DNA from: Elusimicrobiota bacterium
Lineage (GTDB): Bacteria > Elusimicrobiota > Elusimicrobia > UBA1565
Reading direction: 5' to 3'
Length of the DNA stretch: 16,077 nucleotides
Assembly (NCBI GenBank): GCA_003450735.1
Contig: DMEZ01000018.1
Span: forward strand, 147,959 to 164,035
Below the pieces are notes generated by a model, which saw only the letters and a list, made by a program, of their open reading frames with translations, searched no databases and was not told where the DNA came from. Below are positions 1 through 8,500 of the stretch, one piece after another (positions within the stretch are counted from its first letter, which is position 1; every line of letters begins with the position of its first letter). Made by a program: the position numbers and the translations under genes.

Positions 1-1212
1 CCCGCCGGTCCCGCCCGCATGGAGCGCGTCCTGGAGCCGCTCCCCGGCGGCGGCCGTCTCGACGGCGGCCTCCTCGGCAGCCGTCTCAGCCGGAGCCGCG
101 GCCGCGGCGGGCGCCGAGACCTTCACCGAAACCGCCTCGTTCGTGTCGCCGAACCAGAGGACGCTCTCGCGCAGCATCTTCCACTCGAAGGAGCGCGCGC
201 CGGCTGCAGCCGGGGCCGTGACGTCGAAAGTGAAGGTCTTCCGCTCGCCGGGCGCGACCGATTCCCCCTCCTCGAGCTCCACGCGCCCAAGGCCCCAGTC
301 GAGGTTGTCCTGCGGCGACTGCGAGCCCAGCTTGAAGCCCTTCGCACGCGTCCAAGCCTTCGATCCGGTGTTCTGCATCGTGACCGAGACCTGATAGGTC
401 TTCCCCGCGCTCATCTCGGCGGGAACGTCCTGGGAGAGGAAGCGCGCCCCCTCGAACTCGGTGCGGCCCAGATAGGCCTCCGCGAAGCGCTGTCCCAGGG
501 TCAGGACGCCCTGGGTGGTATAGTGCGCCCCGTCCTGAAGGGGCAGGTCGTCGGCCGAGAAGAGGGCCGTGTTGGGCACCGAGTCCGCCACGCTCTGCTG
601 GGCCGCCCGGACGTAGGCGCCGTAGCGCCAGAGCGGGGAAGGCGAGATCTTCCCGAACACGAAGGGCAGGTCCGGGTCGCCGAAGTCGGCCCGGACGCGG
701 GCGATGAGATTGGCCAGGTTGGCCGCGTAGAGCACCGTCATGTTGGGGTCGGCCGCGTCGCTCTCGCCCTGCATCCAGAAGAAGCCGCTCACGCGCCCTT
801 TCATCCCGGTCTGAGCCTTCAGGGCGGCCAGCGCCCCCTCCACATGCCGCACCAGGTTCTGGTACAGGGAACCGGGCACGGCGGGGTTCCACTGCAGGGC
901 GAGGTTCGTCCCCCCCACCGCGTATTTGATCATGCCGACCCGGCCGGTGAGCGCGGCGATATCCCGCCCGGCGCTGAGCTCCGGCCCCAGCCCGCTGCCC
1001 GCGGCCCTCGCCGGGGAGAAAGCCCCCCAGGTCCCGTCCGGATAGTAGTAGTACGCCTCCTCCTGGGTTCGCGCCTGCTCGGCCGAGAGCTCTTCCACAC
1101 GGGCGAGCCCCACCATATTGGACTGCCCGGCGAAGAGGATGACCGGCAATTCGGGCTCTGCGCGTGCCGCCAGAGGAAGGAGGACGAAGAGCAGGAGGGT
1201 CTTCATGCCCAT
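1..1212 (-). CDS. Exported SGNH/SASA-type carbohydrate esterase with C-terminal Ig-like domain (3' end beyond window)
   Basis: About 404 codons are visible and the frame stays open to base 1, so the C-terminus is missing. The N-terminus (MKTLLLFVLLPLAARA) is a Sec signal peptide, so the enzyme should act outside the cytoplasm. The next block, F-A-G-Q-S-N-M (about residues 27-33), is the catalytic-Ser block of the sialate O-acetylesterase/acetylxylan esterase (SASA, DUF303) family. W-M-Q-G-E-S-D (about 146-152) and D227-G-A-H230 supply the second block and the Asp/His of the triad. A region at about residues 240-365 resembles the NBR1-like/Ig-like beta domain often fused to secreted enzymes. 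It is followed by an Ala/Glu-rich tail. By family it should deacetylate sugars; the substrate is unknown. Two in-frame ATGs lie at 1212 and 1206. I chose 1212 because an AGG sits six bases upstream of it, but the support is weak. An 80-base gap separates it from the gene upstream, and no clear terminator or promoter was seen there. Confidence 0.85.
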   Translation of the reverse strand, partial: MGMKTLLLFVLLPLAARAEPELPVILFAGQSNMVGLARVEELSAEQARTQEEAYYYYPDGTWGAFSPARAAGSGLGPELSAGRDIAALTGRVGMIKYAVGGTNLALQWNPAVPGSLYQNLVRHVEGALAALKAQTGMKGRVSGFFWMQGESDAADPNMTVLYAANLANLIARVRADFGDPDLPFVFGKISPSPLWRYGAYVRAAQQSVADSVPNTALFSADDLPLQDGAHYTTQGVLTLGQRFAEAYLGRTEFEGARFLSQDVPAEMSAGKTYQVSVTMQNTGSKAWTRAKGFKLGSQSPQDNLDWGLGRVELEEGESVAPGERKTFTFDVTAPAAAGARSFEWKMLRESVLWFGDTNEAVSVKVSAPAAAAAPAETAAEEAAVETAAAGERLQDALHAGGTGG

Positions 1213-1286
1213 AGGATGCCTGCCAACGGCTGCAGGGGCGAGTCAAGATTGATTCAAGGGAATAAGGCAGGCAGGAACGGCGTTTT

Positions 1287-1625
1287 TCAGTGGCGGAGAG
1301 AAGGCTTGAATTTCTCCGGAAAGTGGAATCCGCAAGGCCGCCCAGGCAGGACCTTGTCCCGGTCGTGGAGGTCCTTCTGCGTGATAGGGAAGAACTTGCA
1401 GTTGTCGGGCTTGAACTTGTGGATGAGGCAGGTCGTCTTGCCGTGGGCCTTCTTCAGGAAGATGCATTCGAAGGCCAGCTCGCAGCAGGCCCCGCAGCGG
1501 GTGCACTCCCCCTGGCGATGGCGCAGGGAGCGCTCGAGATGCTCCTTGCGCCAGGTGGTCTGGGAGAAGCGCCTCAGCTTGCCGATGCCGAGCTCGAGCT
1601 TGTCCTGGAAGCGCTTGTCCTTCAC
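1287..1625 (-). CDS. YkgJ-family cysteine-cluster (zinc/iron-chelating) protein
   Basis: This 112-residue protein has the family signature C41-x2-C44-x2-C47-C48, then C54, C66, C76 and C98 in a G-R-P-C-G-F-H-F context. It matches the putative zinc- or iron-chelating domain family (YkgJ, PF03692). The family may bind a metal or an Fe-S cluster; its biochemical role is not settled. I use the GTG at 1625, four bases after the ssnA stop codon, because homology-like sequence begins there (K-D-K-R-F...). An ATG at 1697 would extend the frame, but it overlaps ssnA by 68 bases and adds a low-complexity Arg/Pro/Ser stretch. A weak AGAGG lies about ten bases before the GTG. The position behind two redox/metal-dependent genes suggests co-expression with them, possibly a link to metal or cluster supply; that is inference. 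Confidence 0.85.
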   Translation of the reverse strand: MKDKRFQDKLELGIGKLRRFSQTTWRKEHLERSLRHRQGECTRCGACCELAFECIFLKKAHGKTTCLIHKFKPDNCKFFPITQKDLHDRDKVLPGRPCGFHFPEKFKPSLRH

Positions 1626-1629
1626 GCGC

Positions 1630-2961
1630 TCAGAACCTCTGCCACAGCTTGGCGGCGAGCTTGGCCGATCTCGCCGCGGCTTCTTCCTCGTCCACATCGA
1701 TCTTGAGCTTCTTGTTCTCCATCAACACCTTGCCGCCGCAGATGGTGGTGTCCACGAAGCTCTGCGTCATGCCGAAGCCGAAGTGGCCCAGGACGGTGTT
1801 CGCGTCGAAGGGCGTCGGCGGGAAGTAGTCGATGAGGACGATATCGGCCGCCCAGCCCTCCCTGAGCGCCCCGACCGGGACGGTCCAGTAGCGGTTGGCG
1901 ATCTTGGCGTTGTTGAAGAGCAGGGCCGAGAGGGCTTCCATGAAGCCGCAGCTCGGGTTGTCGTGCTTGAGGTGCTGGGCCCACAGGGCGACGCGCACCT
2001 CCTCCATCATGTTCACCGTCATGGCGTCGGTGCCGAGCCCGACGAGGATGCCCTTCTTGGCCATCTTCAGGATGTCGGCGATGCCGACGGCGTTGTTCAT
2101 GTTGGACTGCGGGTTGTGGGCCACCGCCGTCTCGGTCTGGGCCAGGAGGTCCATCTCGTGGTCGTTGACGTGCACGCAGTGGGCGGCGATGGTCTTGCTG
2201 CCGAGGATGCCGAACTTGTGCAGGCGCTCGACGACGCGCAAACCGAAATGGCGCTCGTTGTAGTCCTGGTCGGACTGGGCCTCGGCGGTGTGCACATGGA
2301 AGCCGACGCCGAGCCCGCGGCCGATCTGGGCGGCCTTCTCGAGGGTCTTGTTGCCGATGGTGAAGGAGGCATGGAGTCCGAAGAGGGCCTTCAGGTTTTC
2401 GCTCTTCTCCTTCTGGCAGCGCTCGATGAACGCCACGTTCTCGGCGATGCCGTCCTGGGCGACCTTCTCGCCGTCCCGGTCGGAGAGCTCGTAGCAGAGC
2501 GAGGCGCGCAGGCCGACCTGGCCTACCGCCTTCGCGATGCGGTCGAGCGAGCCGCGCGCGGCGAAGGGGCTTGCGTGGTGGTCGATGAGGGTGGTCGTGC
2601 CGCGCCTGACGGCGTCCACGAGCGGGAGGAGCGCGCTGAAGTAGCAGTCGTCGAGGCGGAGCTTCTTGTCCAGGCGCCACCAGAGGTTCTCGAGCACCTC
2701 GGCGAAGTCCTTGGAGGGCTTGGCCTTGCCCAGGCCGCGCACCATCGTGCTGTAGAAGTGCATGTGGGCGTTGATGAAGCCCGGCATCACCACCTTGCCG
2801 TGCGCGTCGATGACCTTGTTGAACTTGCCCTTGAAGGCCGCGTCCTTCGCGATCCTCTTGATGCGGCCGTCCTCGCAGAGGAGGGAATGGCCCTTGAGCA
2901 CCTTGTTGTCGGAGCCCAGGGTGACGATGAGGCCGTTCTTGATGAGCAGGGTGTTCGCCAT
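1630..2961 (-). CDS. ssnA: SsnA-type aminohydrolase (amidohydrolase superfamily)
   Basis: The protein has 443 residues, the usual SsnA length. H66-M-H68 after strand 1, H222/H224 in G-F-H-V-H-T-A-E, H261 in A-A-H-C-V-H and D312 in G-L-G-T-D-A-M are the metal and catalytic residues of the amidohydrolase fold (cytosine deaminase/chlorohydrolase subgroup). SsnA identity rests on blocks I recall from E. coli SsnA: L-x-N-L-W-W-R-L-D, D-H-H-A-S-P followed by G-S-L, V-G-L-R-A, and S-N-M-N-N. E. coli ssnA lies in the ygfK-xdhD cluster linked to anaerobic purine/urate breakdown, but its exact substrate is unproven. Start at 2961: GAGG lies seven bases upstream of the ATG, and the stop of the upstream flavoenzyme gene is only two bases away, so the two are translationally linked. 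A cytoplasmic hydrolase of a heterocyclic base or its ring-opened product is the likely role. Confidence 0.92.
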   Translation of the reverse strand: MANTLLIKNGLIVTLGSDNKVLKGHSLLCEDGRIKRIAKDAAFKGKFNKVIDAHGKVVMPGFINAHMHFYSTMVRGLGKAKPSKDFAEVLENLWWRLDKKLRLDDCYFSALLPLVDAVRRGTTTLIDHHASPFAARGSLDRIAKAVGQVGLRASLCYELSDRDGEKVAQDGIAENVAFIERCQKEKSENLKALFGLHASFTIGNKTLEKAAQIGRGLGVGFHVHTAEAQSDQDYNERHFGLRVVERLHKFGILGSKTIAAHCVHVNDHEMDLLAQTETAVAHNPQSNMNNAVGIADILKMAKKGILVGLGTDAMTVNMMEEVRVALWAQHLKHDNPSCGFMEALSALLFNNAKIANRYWTVPVGALREGWAADIVLIDYFPPTPFDANTVLGHFGFGMTQSFVDTTICGGKVLMENKKLKIDVDEEEAAARSAKLAAKLWQRF

Positions 2962-2963
2962 GG

Positions 2964-5456
2964 TCAATCCTCGCGGAGGAGTCCGAGTTCCTTCTTGGTG
3001 CGCTCGCGCATGAAGAGCGCGCCCGAGAAGCACTTCTGGGTGCAGATGGAGCAGCCGATGCATTGGGCGGGGTCGGTGACGGGGACTTTCTCCTCGTCGA
3101 GCGTGATGGCCAGGTAGGGGCAGCGGGTGCAGTTGCCGCAGTGCTGGCAGAGCTCTTCGTCCACGGCCGAGATCTTCTTCGTCGCCGTGAGCTCCATGAA
3201 GCCCGTGACCGGGTCGGGCAGGGCCCGCCCGACGAGCTCGGACACCGACTGGAGGCCCCGCTCCTCCATGAGGTGGCTCAAGCCCGAGTGCAGGTCGCCC
3301 ACGACGCCGTAGCCGTGCTTCATGACGATCGTGCAGAACTGCACGGTCTTGGCGCCGAGCGCGAGGAAGTCCGCGGCGGCCTTGTAGTCCATCGGCCCGC
3401 CGTTGCCGGACACCGTGACGCCGAGCTTGGAGACGTTGGCGAGGGTCAGGTTGCTGATGGGGATGACCCCCGCGCCGCTCATGCCGACCACCACGCCCTC
3501 CTCCCAGGTCTTCTTCCTGCCCGGGCGGAAGGCCAGGGTCGGGAAGGTGTTGGCGAGCGTGACCCCGGCCGCCTTGCCGGGATGCTTCTCGAACACCGCG
3601 CGGATGGCCGTGATGATGGGATAGATGGCGGTCACGGCCGCGGTGAGCTTGAAGAGCTTCGGGACATCAGGGTCGCCGGCCTGCAGCACCCAGTCGATGA
3701 TCCTGGCCGTGAGCTCGGGGTCCTGCGAGACGATGTCGCCCTTCGTCCCGTCGCCGCCCTGGGGGCAGGAGAGGCTGTACTCGATGCCCATGGCGCCGCA
3801 GCGCTCGAGCTTCTTCGTGTTGCTCTGCCAGCCCTTGCGGTCGTTCTCGTCGTTGCCCGTGACGGGGCCGCCGGTGGAGGCCATCGTCAGGCGGTCGGGG
3901 TATTCCTTGATCAGGCGCTCGATCTCGCGGCAGACCCGGTCGAGCGGGTGGCCCGAGACGTTGTCGCAGTTCGCGTAGGTGTCCTGGTTGAAGGCGAACA
4001 TGTACTCGCCGGGGATGTGGATGGGCACGCCGTCGAAGGCGGTCTTCATCACGCCGCCGGCCCAGCCCGCCTCGTAGGCCTTCTTCATCTGCTCGTAGCC
4101 ATCCGAGGGCGGAGCCGCGGAGAGCAGGAACGGGGACGGGATGCGGCGCCCGAAGAACTCGGCCTCCAGCGGCACGGGACAAAGGTTCCGGCCGGCCAAA
4201 ACGACCCGGCTCTTGGTCTTTTTCTCGAGCACCGGCGCGAACTGGCCCTTGAGGAAGGCGTCCACCTCGAGGGCGGTGTTCTTGCCGGCCGCCGAGGCCT
4301 CGACCACGGTGCAGGGGCCGTTCACCGCGTCGCCGGCGAAGAAGACGTTCTTCGACCCGTCGGGCCGCAGACTCGGCCGGGCCCCGACGGCCATGAGGAC
4401 GACGTCGAATTCGTCCCGGGACTGCTCGCTGCCGGGGCGGTCTTTGACCGCGGCGGGGCTGAACTTCTTGCCCTTGGCCAGCTCCACCTTGAGGGTCTTG
4501 ATGCCCGTCACCTTGGAGCCTTTCTTGAGGATGGCCGAGACCTTGGTGCGGCCGCTCAGGTGGACGCCCGCCTCGACGAGGCCCTTGAGCTCCTTCTGGG
4601 TGAGCGGCATCTCCCCGGCCTTCTCGAGGGAGAAGAGCTCGGCGTGAGCCGCTCCGGCGCGCAGGGCGGTCTCGGCGCAGTCGCAGGCGATGGCTCCGCC
4701 GCCGATGATCGCGACGCGCTTGCCGCGCATGGGGATCTTGGCGTGGTTCCAGAGGTAGTCGAGGCCCGAGAGCGCGAGCTCGCCGCCGGGGATGGGGAGC
4801 TTGATCGCATCATCGAGGCCCGAGGCGACCACGACCGCGTCGCAGTCCTGGGCCAGCTTGGCCGGATCGGGCACCTTCTTGCCGAGCTTCATGGCGATGT
4901 CGCCGAGGCCCGCCGCCCAGGCGATGTCGGTCTCGAGCACCCGCTTGTCGAGGCGGAAATCCGGGATGAGGTTGCACATGCCGCCGGCCTTCTTGGCGGA
5001 GTCATAGATCTCCACCTTGTAGCCCATCTGGGCGAGAGCCGCCATCGCGCCGAGGCCGGCCGGGCCCGCGCCGACGACCGCGACCTTCTTCCCGTTGGAC
5101 TTGGCCTTCTTGAACTTCGGCATCGCGCCGAGGCTTTTGGCCTTCTGGACGAGGGTGGCCTGGATCGTCGGGATCTCTAGAGAGGCGTCGAAGGTGCGGT
5201 GCACGCAGGCCTTCATGCAGAACTTGTCCGGGCAGACCGCGCCGCAGACCCCGCCGAAGGGGTTGGAGCCCATGATCTCGGCCGCCGCGCGCTTGTAGTC
5301 CGACTTCGCCCCCACCTTGGCGGCCATGATGAAGTCCGCGGGGGAGCAGTCGCAGGGGCAGGCTTCCTTGCAGGGCTTCTCTTCGCAGAACTCGCACTTG
5401 GCGAGCTCTTCCTTGAGCTGGGCGTCGGTCATGAAGAAGGGGCTGTTCTTGGGCAT
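2964..5456 (-). CDS. Fused dihydropyrimidine dehydrogenase-like iron-sulfur flavoprotein (PreT-PreA/DPYD architecture)
   Basis: The protein has 830 residues. An N-terminal Cys-rich domain (C21, C24, C29, C33, then C71, C75, C80, C84) should carry two [4Fe-4S] clusters. G129-A-G-P-A-G binds FAD, and a G-G-G-A-I motif near 250 binds NAD(P)H. A dihydroorotate-dehydrogenase-like FMN barrel follows at about 430-730, then a ferredoxin-type domain at about 770-812 (C-x2-C-x2-C and C-x2-C-x2-C sets). This is the domain order of mammalian DPYD and of bacterial PreT+PreA joined. The active-site Cys equivalent (C564 in L-S-C-P) and the Asn-Thr pair (N636-T637) are present, but the Asn that precedes L-S-C-P in DPD is Ser561 here. 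The enzyme should reduce a heterocyclic base with NAD(P)H; the substrate is uncertain. GAGG lies about five bases before the ATG. Glutamate synthase small-subunit similarity covers only the N-terminal half. Confidence 0.88.
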   Translation of the reverse strand: MPKNSPFFMTDAQLKEELAKCEFCEEKPCKEACPCDCSPADFIMAAKVGAKSDYKRAAAEIMGSNPFGGVCGAVCPDKFCMKACVHRTFDASLEIPTIQATLVQKAKSLGAMPKFKKAKSNGKKVAVVGAGPAGLGAMAALAQMGYKVEIYDSAKKAGGMCNLIPDFRLDKRVLETDIAWAAGLGDIAMKLGKKVPDPAKLAQDCDAVVVASGLDDAIKLPIPGGELALSGLDYLWNHAKIPMRGKRVAIIGGGAIACDCAETALRAGAAHAELFSLEKAGEMPLTQKELKGLVEAGVHLSGRTKVSAILKKGSKVTGIKTLKVELAKGKKFSPAAVKDRPGSEQSRDEFDVVLMAVGARPSLRPDGSKNVFFAGDAVNGPCTVVEASAAGKNTALEVDAFLKGQFAPVLEKKTKSRVVLAGRNLCPVPLEAEFFGRRIPSPFLLSAAPPSDGYEQMKKAYEAGWAGGVMKTAFDGVPIHIPGEYMFAFNQDTYANCDNVSGHPLDRVCREIERLIKEYPDRLTMASTGGPVTGNDENDRKGWQSNTKKLERCGAMGIEYSLSCPQGGDGTKGDIVSQDPELTARIIDWVLQAGDPDVPKLFKLTAAVTAIYPIITAIRAVFEKHPGKAAGVTLANTFPTLAFRPGRKKTWEEGVVVGMSGAGVIPISNLTLANVSKLGVTVSGNGGPMDYKAAADFLALGAKTVQFCTIVMKHGYGVVGDLHSGLSHLMEERGLQSVSELVGRALPDPVTGFMELTATKKISAVDEELCQHCGNCTRCPYLAITLDEEKVPVTDPAQCIGCSICTQKCFSGALFMRERTKKELGLLRED

Positions 5457-5469
5457 GAAATCCTCGGAG

Positions 5470-5501
5470 TGTCCGGTTGTTTATTTAAGGACAGGATTCT
5501 A
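5470..5501 (-). promoter_or_regulatory. Possible -10 element and short inverted repeat upstream of the flavoenzyme gene
   Basis: The 57-base gap between the CHAT stop and the flavoenzyme start is conspicuously A+T-rich for this genome. On the minus strand it holds TAGAAT (5496-5501), a good -10 hexamer, but no convincing -35 at normal spacing. Downstream lies a perfect five-base inverted repeat, TGTCC (5470-5474) and GGACA (5489-5493), around a 14-base A/T-rich loop. The repeat would lie in the short 5' UTR and could be an operator or mRNA hairpin. Five bases is short, so chance is possible. Confidence 0.35.
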
Positions 5502-5513
5502 CATTATTCCCGG

Positions 5514-8500
5514 TCAAGGGCTCATCAGGACGAAGGCCGCCCAGTAGAAGGGATGCTCCCAGCCCGCCTTGCGCACGCGCTCGCGGGCCTGGCTCAAGGC
5601 TTCCCGCGGGCCCGAGCCCGCGCTCAACGCCGTGAAGAACGCTCCGCTCAAGGCCACGGCCCCGTCCTCGGCCACGGGCCACAGACTCATGAGCACCGAG
5701 CGCGCTCCCGCGTACTGGAACGCCCGCCCCATGCCCATGACGCCCTCCCCGCCCACGCTGCGCCCCACGCCGGTCTGGCAGGCGGTCAGGGCCACGGCCT
5801 CGGCCGAGAGTCGGAACCCCATCACCTCGCTCATGGTGAGGAAGCCGTCCGAGAGCACGAGCGCGGGCTCGCGCACGTAGGGCAGGTCCGCGTCCAGGAG
5901 CCCGTGCGTGCCGAACACCACGAAGCGGTACTCGTCGAGCGGCAGGGCCGAGAGGGCCTTCTCGCCGGCCTTCGCGCCCGAGAGGACGTCGGCCTTGTCC
6001 TTGAAGAGGGCCTTGAAAAGCTCGCCCAGCTCGCGGGTCTTCTCGAGCCTGGGGAACGCGCCTTCCCTTCCGCGCACCCCCGCCACGCCCATCGTCTTCC
6101 AGCCGGGCGCCGCGGCCAGCGCCGGCCCGAAGTCGGGGTCCACCACGGCCAGGGCCCTGTCCCCGGCCTTGGCGGAGGCGCCCATCGAGCGCAGGAGGGT
6201 CAGCGCCGTGGCGGACTGCGCGTAGGTCACCTCGGCCTCGTCGGCCAGATAGCGCACTCCGAGCGGGAAGGGGCCGTGGGGCCCCTCGCCCAGGGACGTT
6301 TTCTCCGGCAGGGCCGTGACCAGCGCCTCGAAGGGCAGGAGCCCCAGGACGTCGTCCGGGACGAGGATGAGCTTCGACCCTTCGAGGGGGACGCCCTTGA
6401 GCAGGAGGTCGTAGAGCCTCTTGCCCGCCGGCACGTCCAGGCCGGCCAGGTCCTCGGCCGAACCGGCGGTCTCGAAGACCCTGCGGAAGGCGCGCACGAG
6501 CGCGCGCAGCTCCTCGAGCGGGACGGCCAGCTCCCGGACGCTCAAGGACTTGTCGTGCCCCTGGAGGACCATGCGGTAGACCCGGCCCTGGGCCGCGGCG
6601 AACTCCACGAGCGTCTCGTCGGCGGCCAAGGCCGCCTCGGCCGGACGGATGGGCTTGGGATACCGGATGGACGCATAGGCCGCATGCGAGGCCCGCAGGC
6701 TTCGGACGAAGGAGTCGAGCTCTTTCTTGACCGCGTCGATCTCGCCTTCCTTGCGCCGGGTCCCCTCCTGATCCGCGGCCCTGAAGAGGGCTTCCCAGCT
6801 CTTGCGAAGGGTCCTGAGCTTGAGCGTGAGACGGGCTTCCTCCTCGCCCAAGGCGCGCGGCAGGCCGCCGGCCTCGGCGAGCCGCCCCTGGGCCAGGGCT
6901 TCGGCCAGGACGCGCGCCTTGAGCCCCTCGGCCCGCTGGAAAGCGTCCTCCGGCCTTCCCGACGCCGCGGCGGCCGCGACCAGCCCCTGATACGCCTCCG
7001 CCCTGCGGAAGCCGAGGACGTCGCCTTCGAAGAACCGGGCGCGCTCGCCCTCGCAGAGGCCTTCGCGCTGGTCTTCCGCCATCCCGACCGCTTTCTCGAA
7101 GGAGGCCCGCGCCTTCTCGAGGTCGCCGAGCAGGAGGTGGGCCTGGCCGAGCCCGGTGTGCTCGGCGGCCATGGCGAGGGGGTCCCGGGCGGTCTCGCCC
7201 AGGGCCTGCGAGCGCTCGAACGCCTTCACCGCCTTGCGGCCCTCGCCCGTCCGCAGGTAGAGCCGGCCCAGCTGGATGGGCGCGTCGAGCCTCAAGAACA
7301 CCTTCTCCGCGGCCGCGACCTCGCCGCGCTGGACGTCGAGCTCGGCCAGGTTCGATTCCTCGTACTGCGTGGGCGCGCCGATGTCCCGGCCGATGGCCAG
7401 GGCCTCCTGGAAGGCCTTCTCGGCCTTCTCCAGGCGGCCCAGGGCGCGGTAGGCCACGCCCAGGTTGTTCAAGGTCACGCTCTGGCCGAAGCGGTTCTGC
7501 GCCTCGCGCAGAAGGCGCAGGGCTTCCTCGAAGAGGCCCACGGCCTTGTCCTGGTCTCCCAGTTCGACGTACAGGCTGCCTGCGGCGGACAGGGATTCGG
7601 CCAACCCGCTCTTGTCCTCGATGCCGCGGGCGGCCGAGAGCGCCTCCTCCAGGGCCTTGGCCGACAGGGCGTAGTCGCCGAGCTTGCGGCGCGCGTCGCC
7701 CAGGCCCCGCAAACCTTCGGAGAGTCCCTGCGGGTCGCCGATGCGGCGGCTGACTTCGACCGCTTTCTCGTAATAGCCGAGCGCCGCGGCGAGGTCGCCC
7801 TCGTCGCGGTAGAGGTCCGCCAGGCTGCCGAGGCAGACCGCTTCGCCCTTGGGGTCCTCGAGCTCCTTCTTGATCCCGAGGGCTTCCTCGATCAGCGCGG
7901 CGGCCTTCGCGGGGTCTCCGCGCTTGGCGCGCAGCGCGGACAGGTTGATGAGCGCGTCCGAGACCCCGTCCTTGTTGCCGGCCTTCCGCATGAGCTCGAG
8001 CGTCTTCCCGTAGAGGCTTTGCGCCTTGTCGAAGTCGCCTTTCTCGGAGTGGAGGTTTCCCAGGGCCATGCAGGCCATCGCCTCGGCCTGGGCGTTGCCC
8101 AGTTTCCGGGTCAAGGCGAGCGAGCGCTCGCCGTAGTCCAGCGCCTTGTCCAGGTCGCCCATGTTCCGACAGGCGATGCTCAGGTTGGTCCAGTCCGCGC
8201 TCAAACCGTCGTCGTCTCCCAGCGCCTTGGCCATGGCGGAGGATTCGTCGTAGAGCGCGCGCGCCTTCCGGTACTCCCCGCGCGCGGCGTGGACGTTGCC
8301 CATGCTGCGCAGACAGATGGAGACCCCGAGCTTATCGTCGATGCGCCGGTCGAGCTCGAGGGCGCGTTCGAGGAACCCGAGCGCCTTGTCGTACTCCCCG
8401 GTCTGCGTGAAGACCTGCCCGAGGCTGCTCAGGGCCGTGGCCTGGCCCTTGGGCAGGCGCAGGGCCCCGAAGGCCTCGAAAGCCTCCTCCAGGACGGCCG

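Noticed and set aside
1207..1286. Terminator between the YkgJ and esterase genes
   Set aside because: No G+C-rich stem followed by a T run was found on the minus strand; only a tiny AACGCCGTT palindrome is present.
19..3117. Very long plus-strand open frame (over 1000 codons) opposite the left-arm genes
   Set aside because: It is antisense to four genes with clear families. The translation is Arg/Gly/Glu/Val-rich with no recognisable domain, as expected from the rare stop codons in G+C-rich DNA.
3063..5180. Plus-strand open frame of about 700 codons opposite the flavoenzyme
   Set aside because: Low-complexity shadow of a gene with Fe-S, FAD and FMN motifs on the other strand.
2964..5456. 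Naming the flavoenzyme YgfK or putative selenate reductase subunit
   Set aside because: As I recall YgfK, its domain order is reversed and it is longer; architecture here is that of DPYD/PreT-PreA.
5512..5517. TTGACC on the minus strand as a -35 for the flavoenzyme gene
   Set aside because: It lies only ten bases from TAGAAT and 23 from TTAAAT, neither workable, and it includes the CHAT stop codon.
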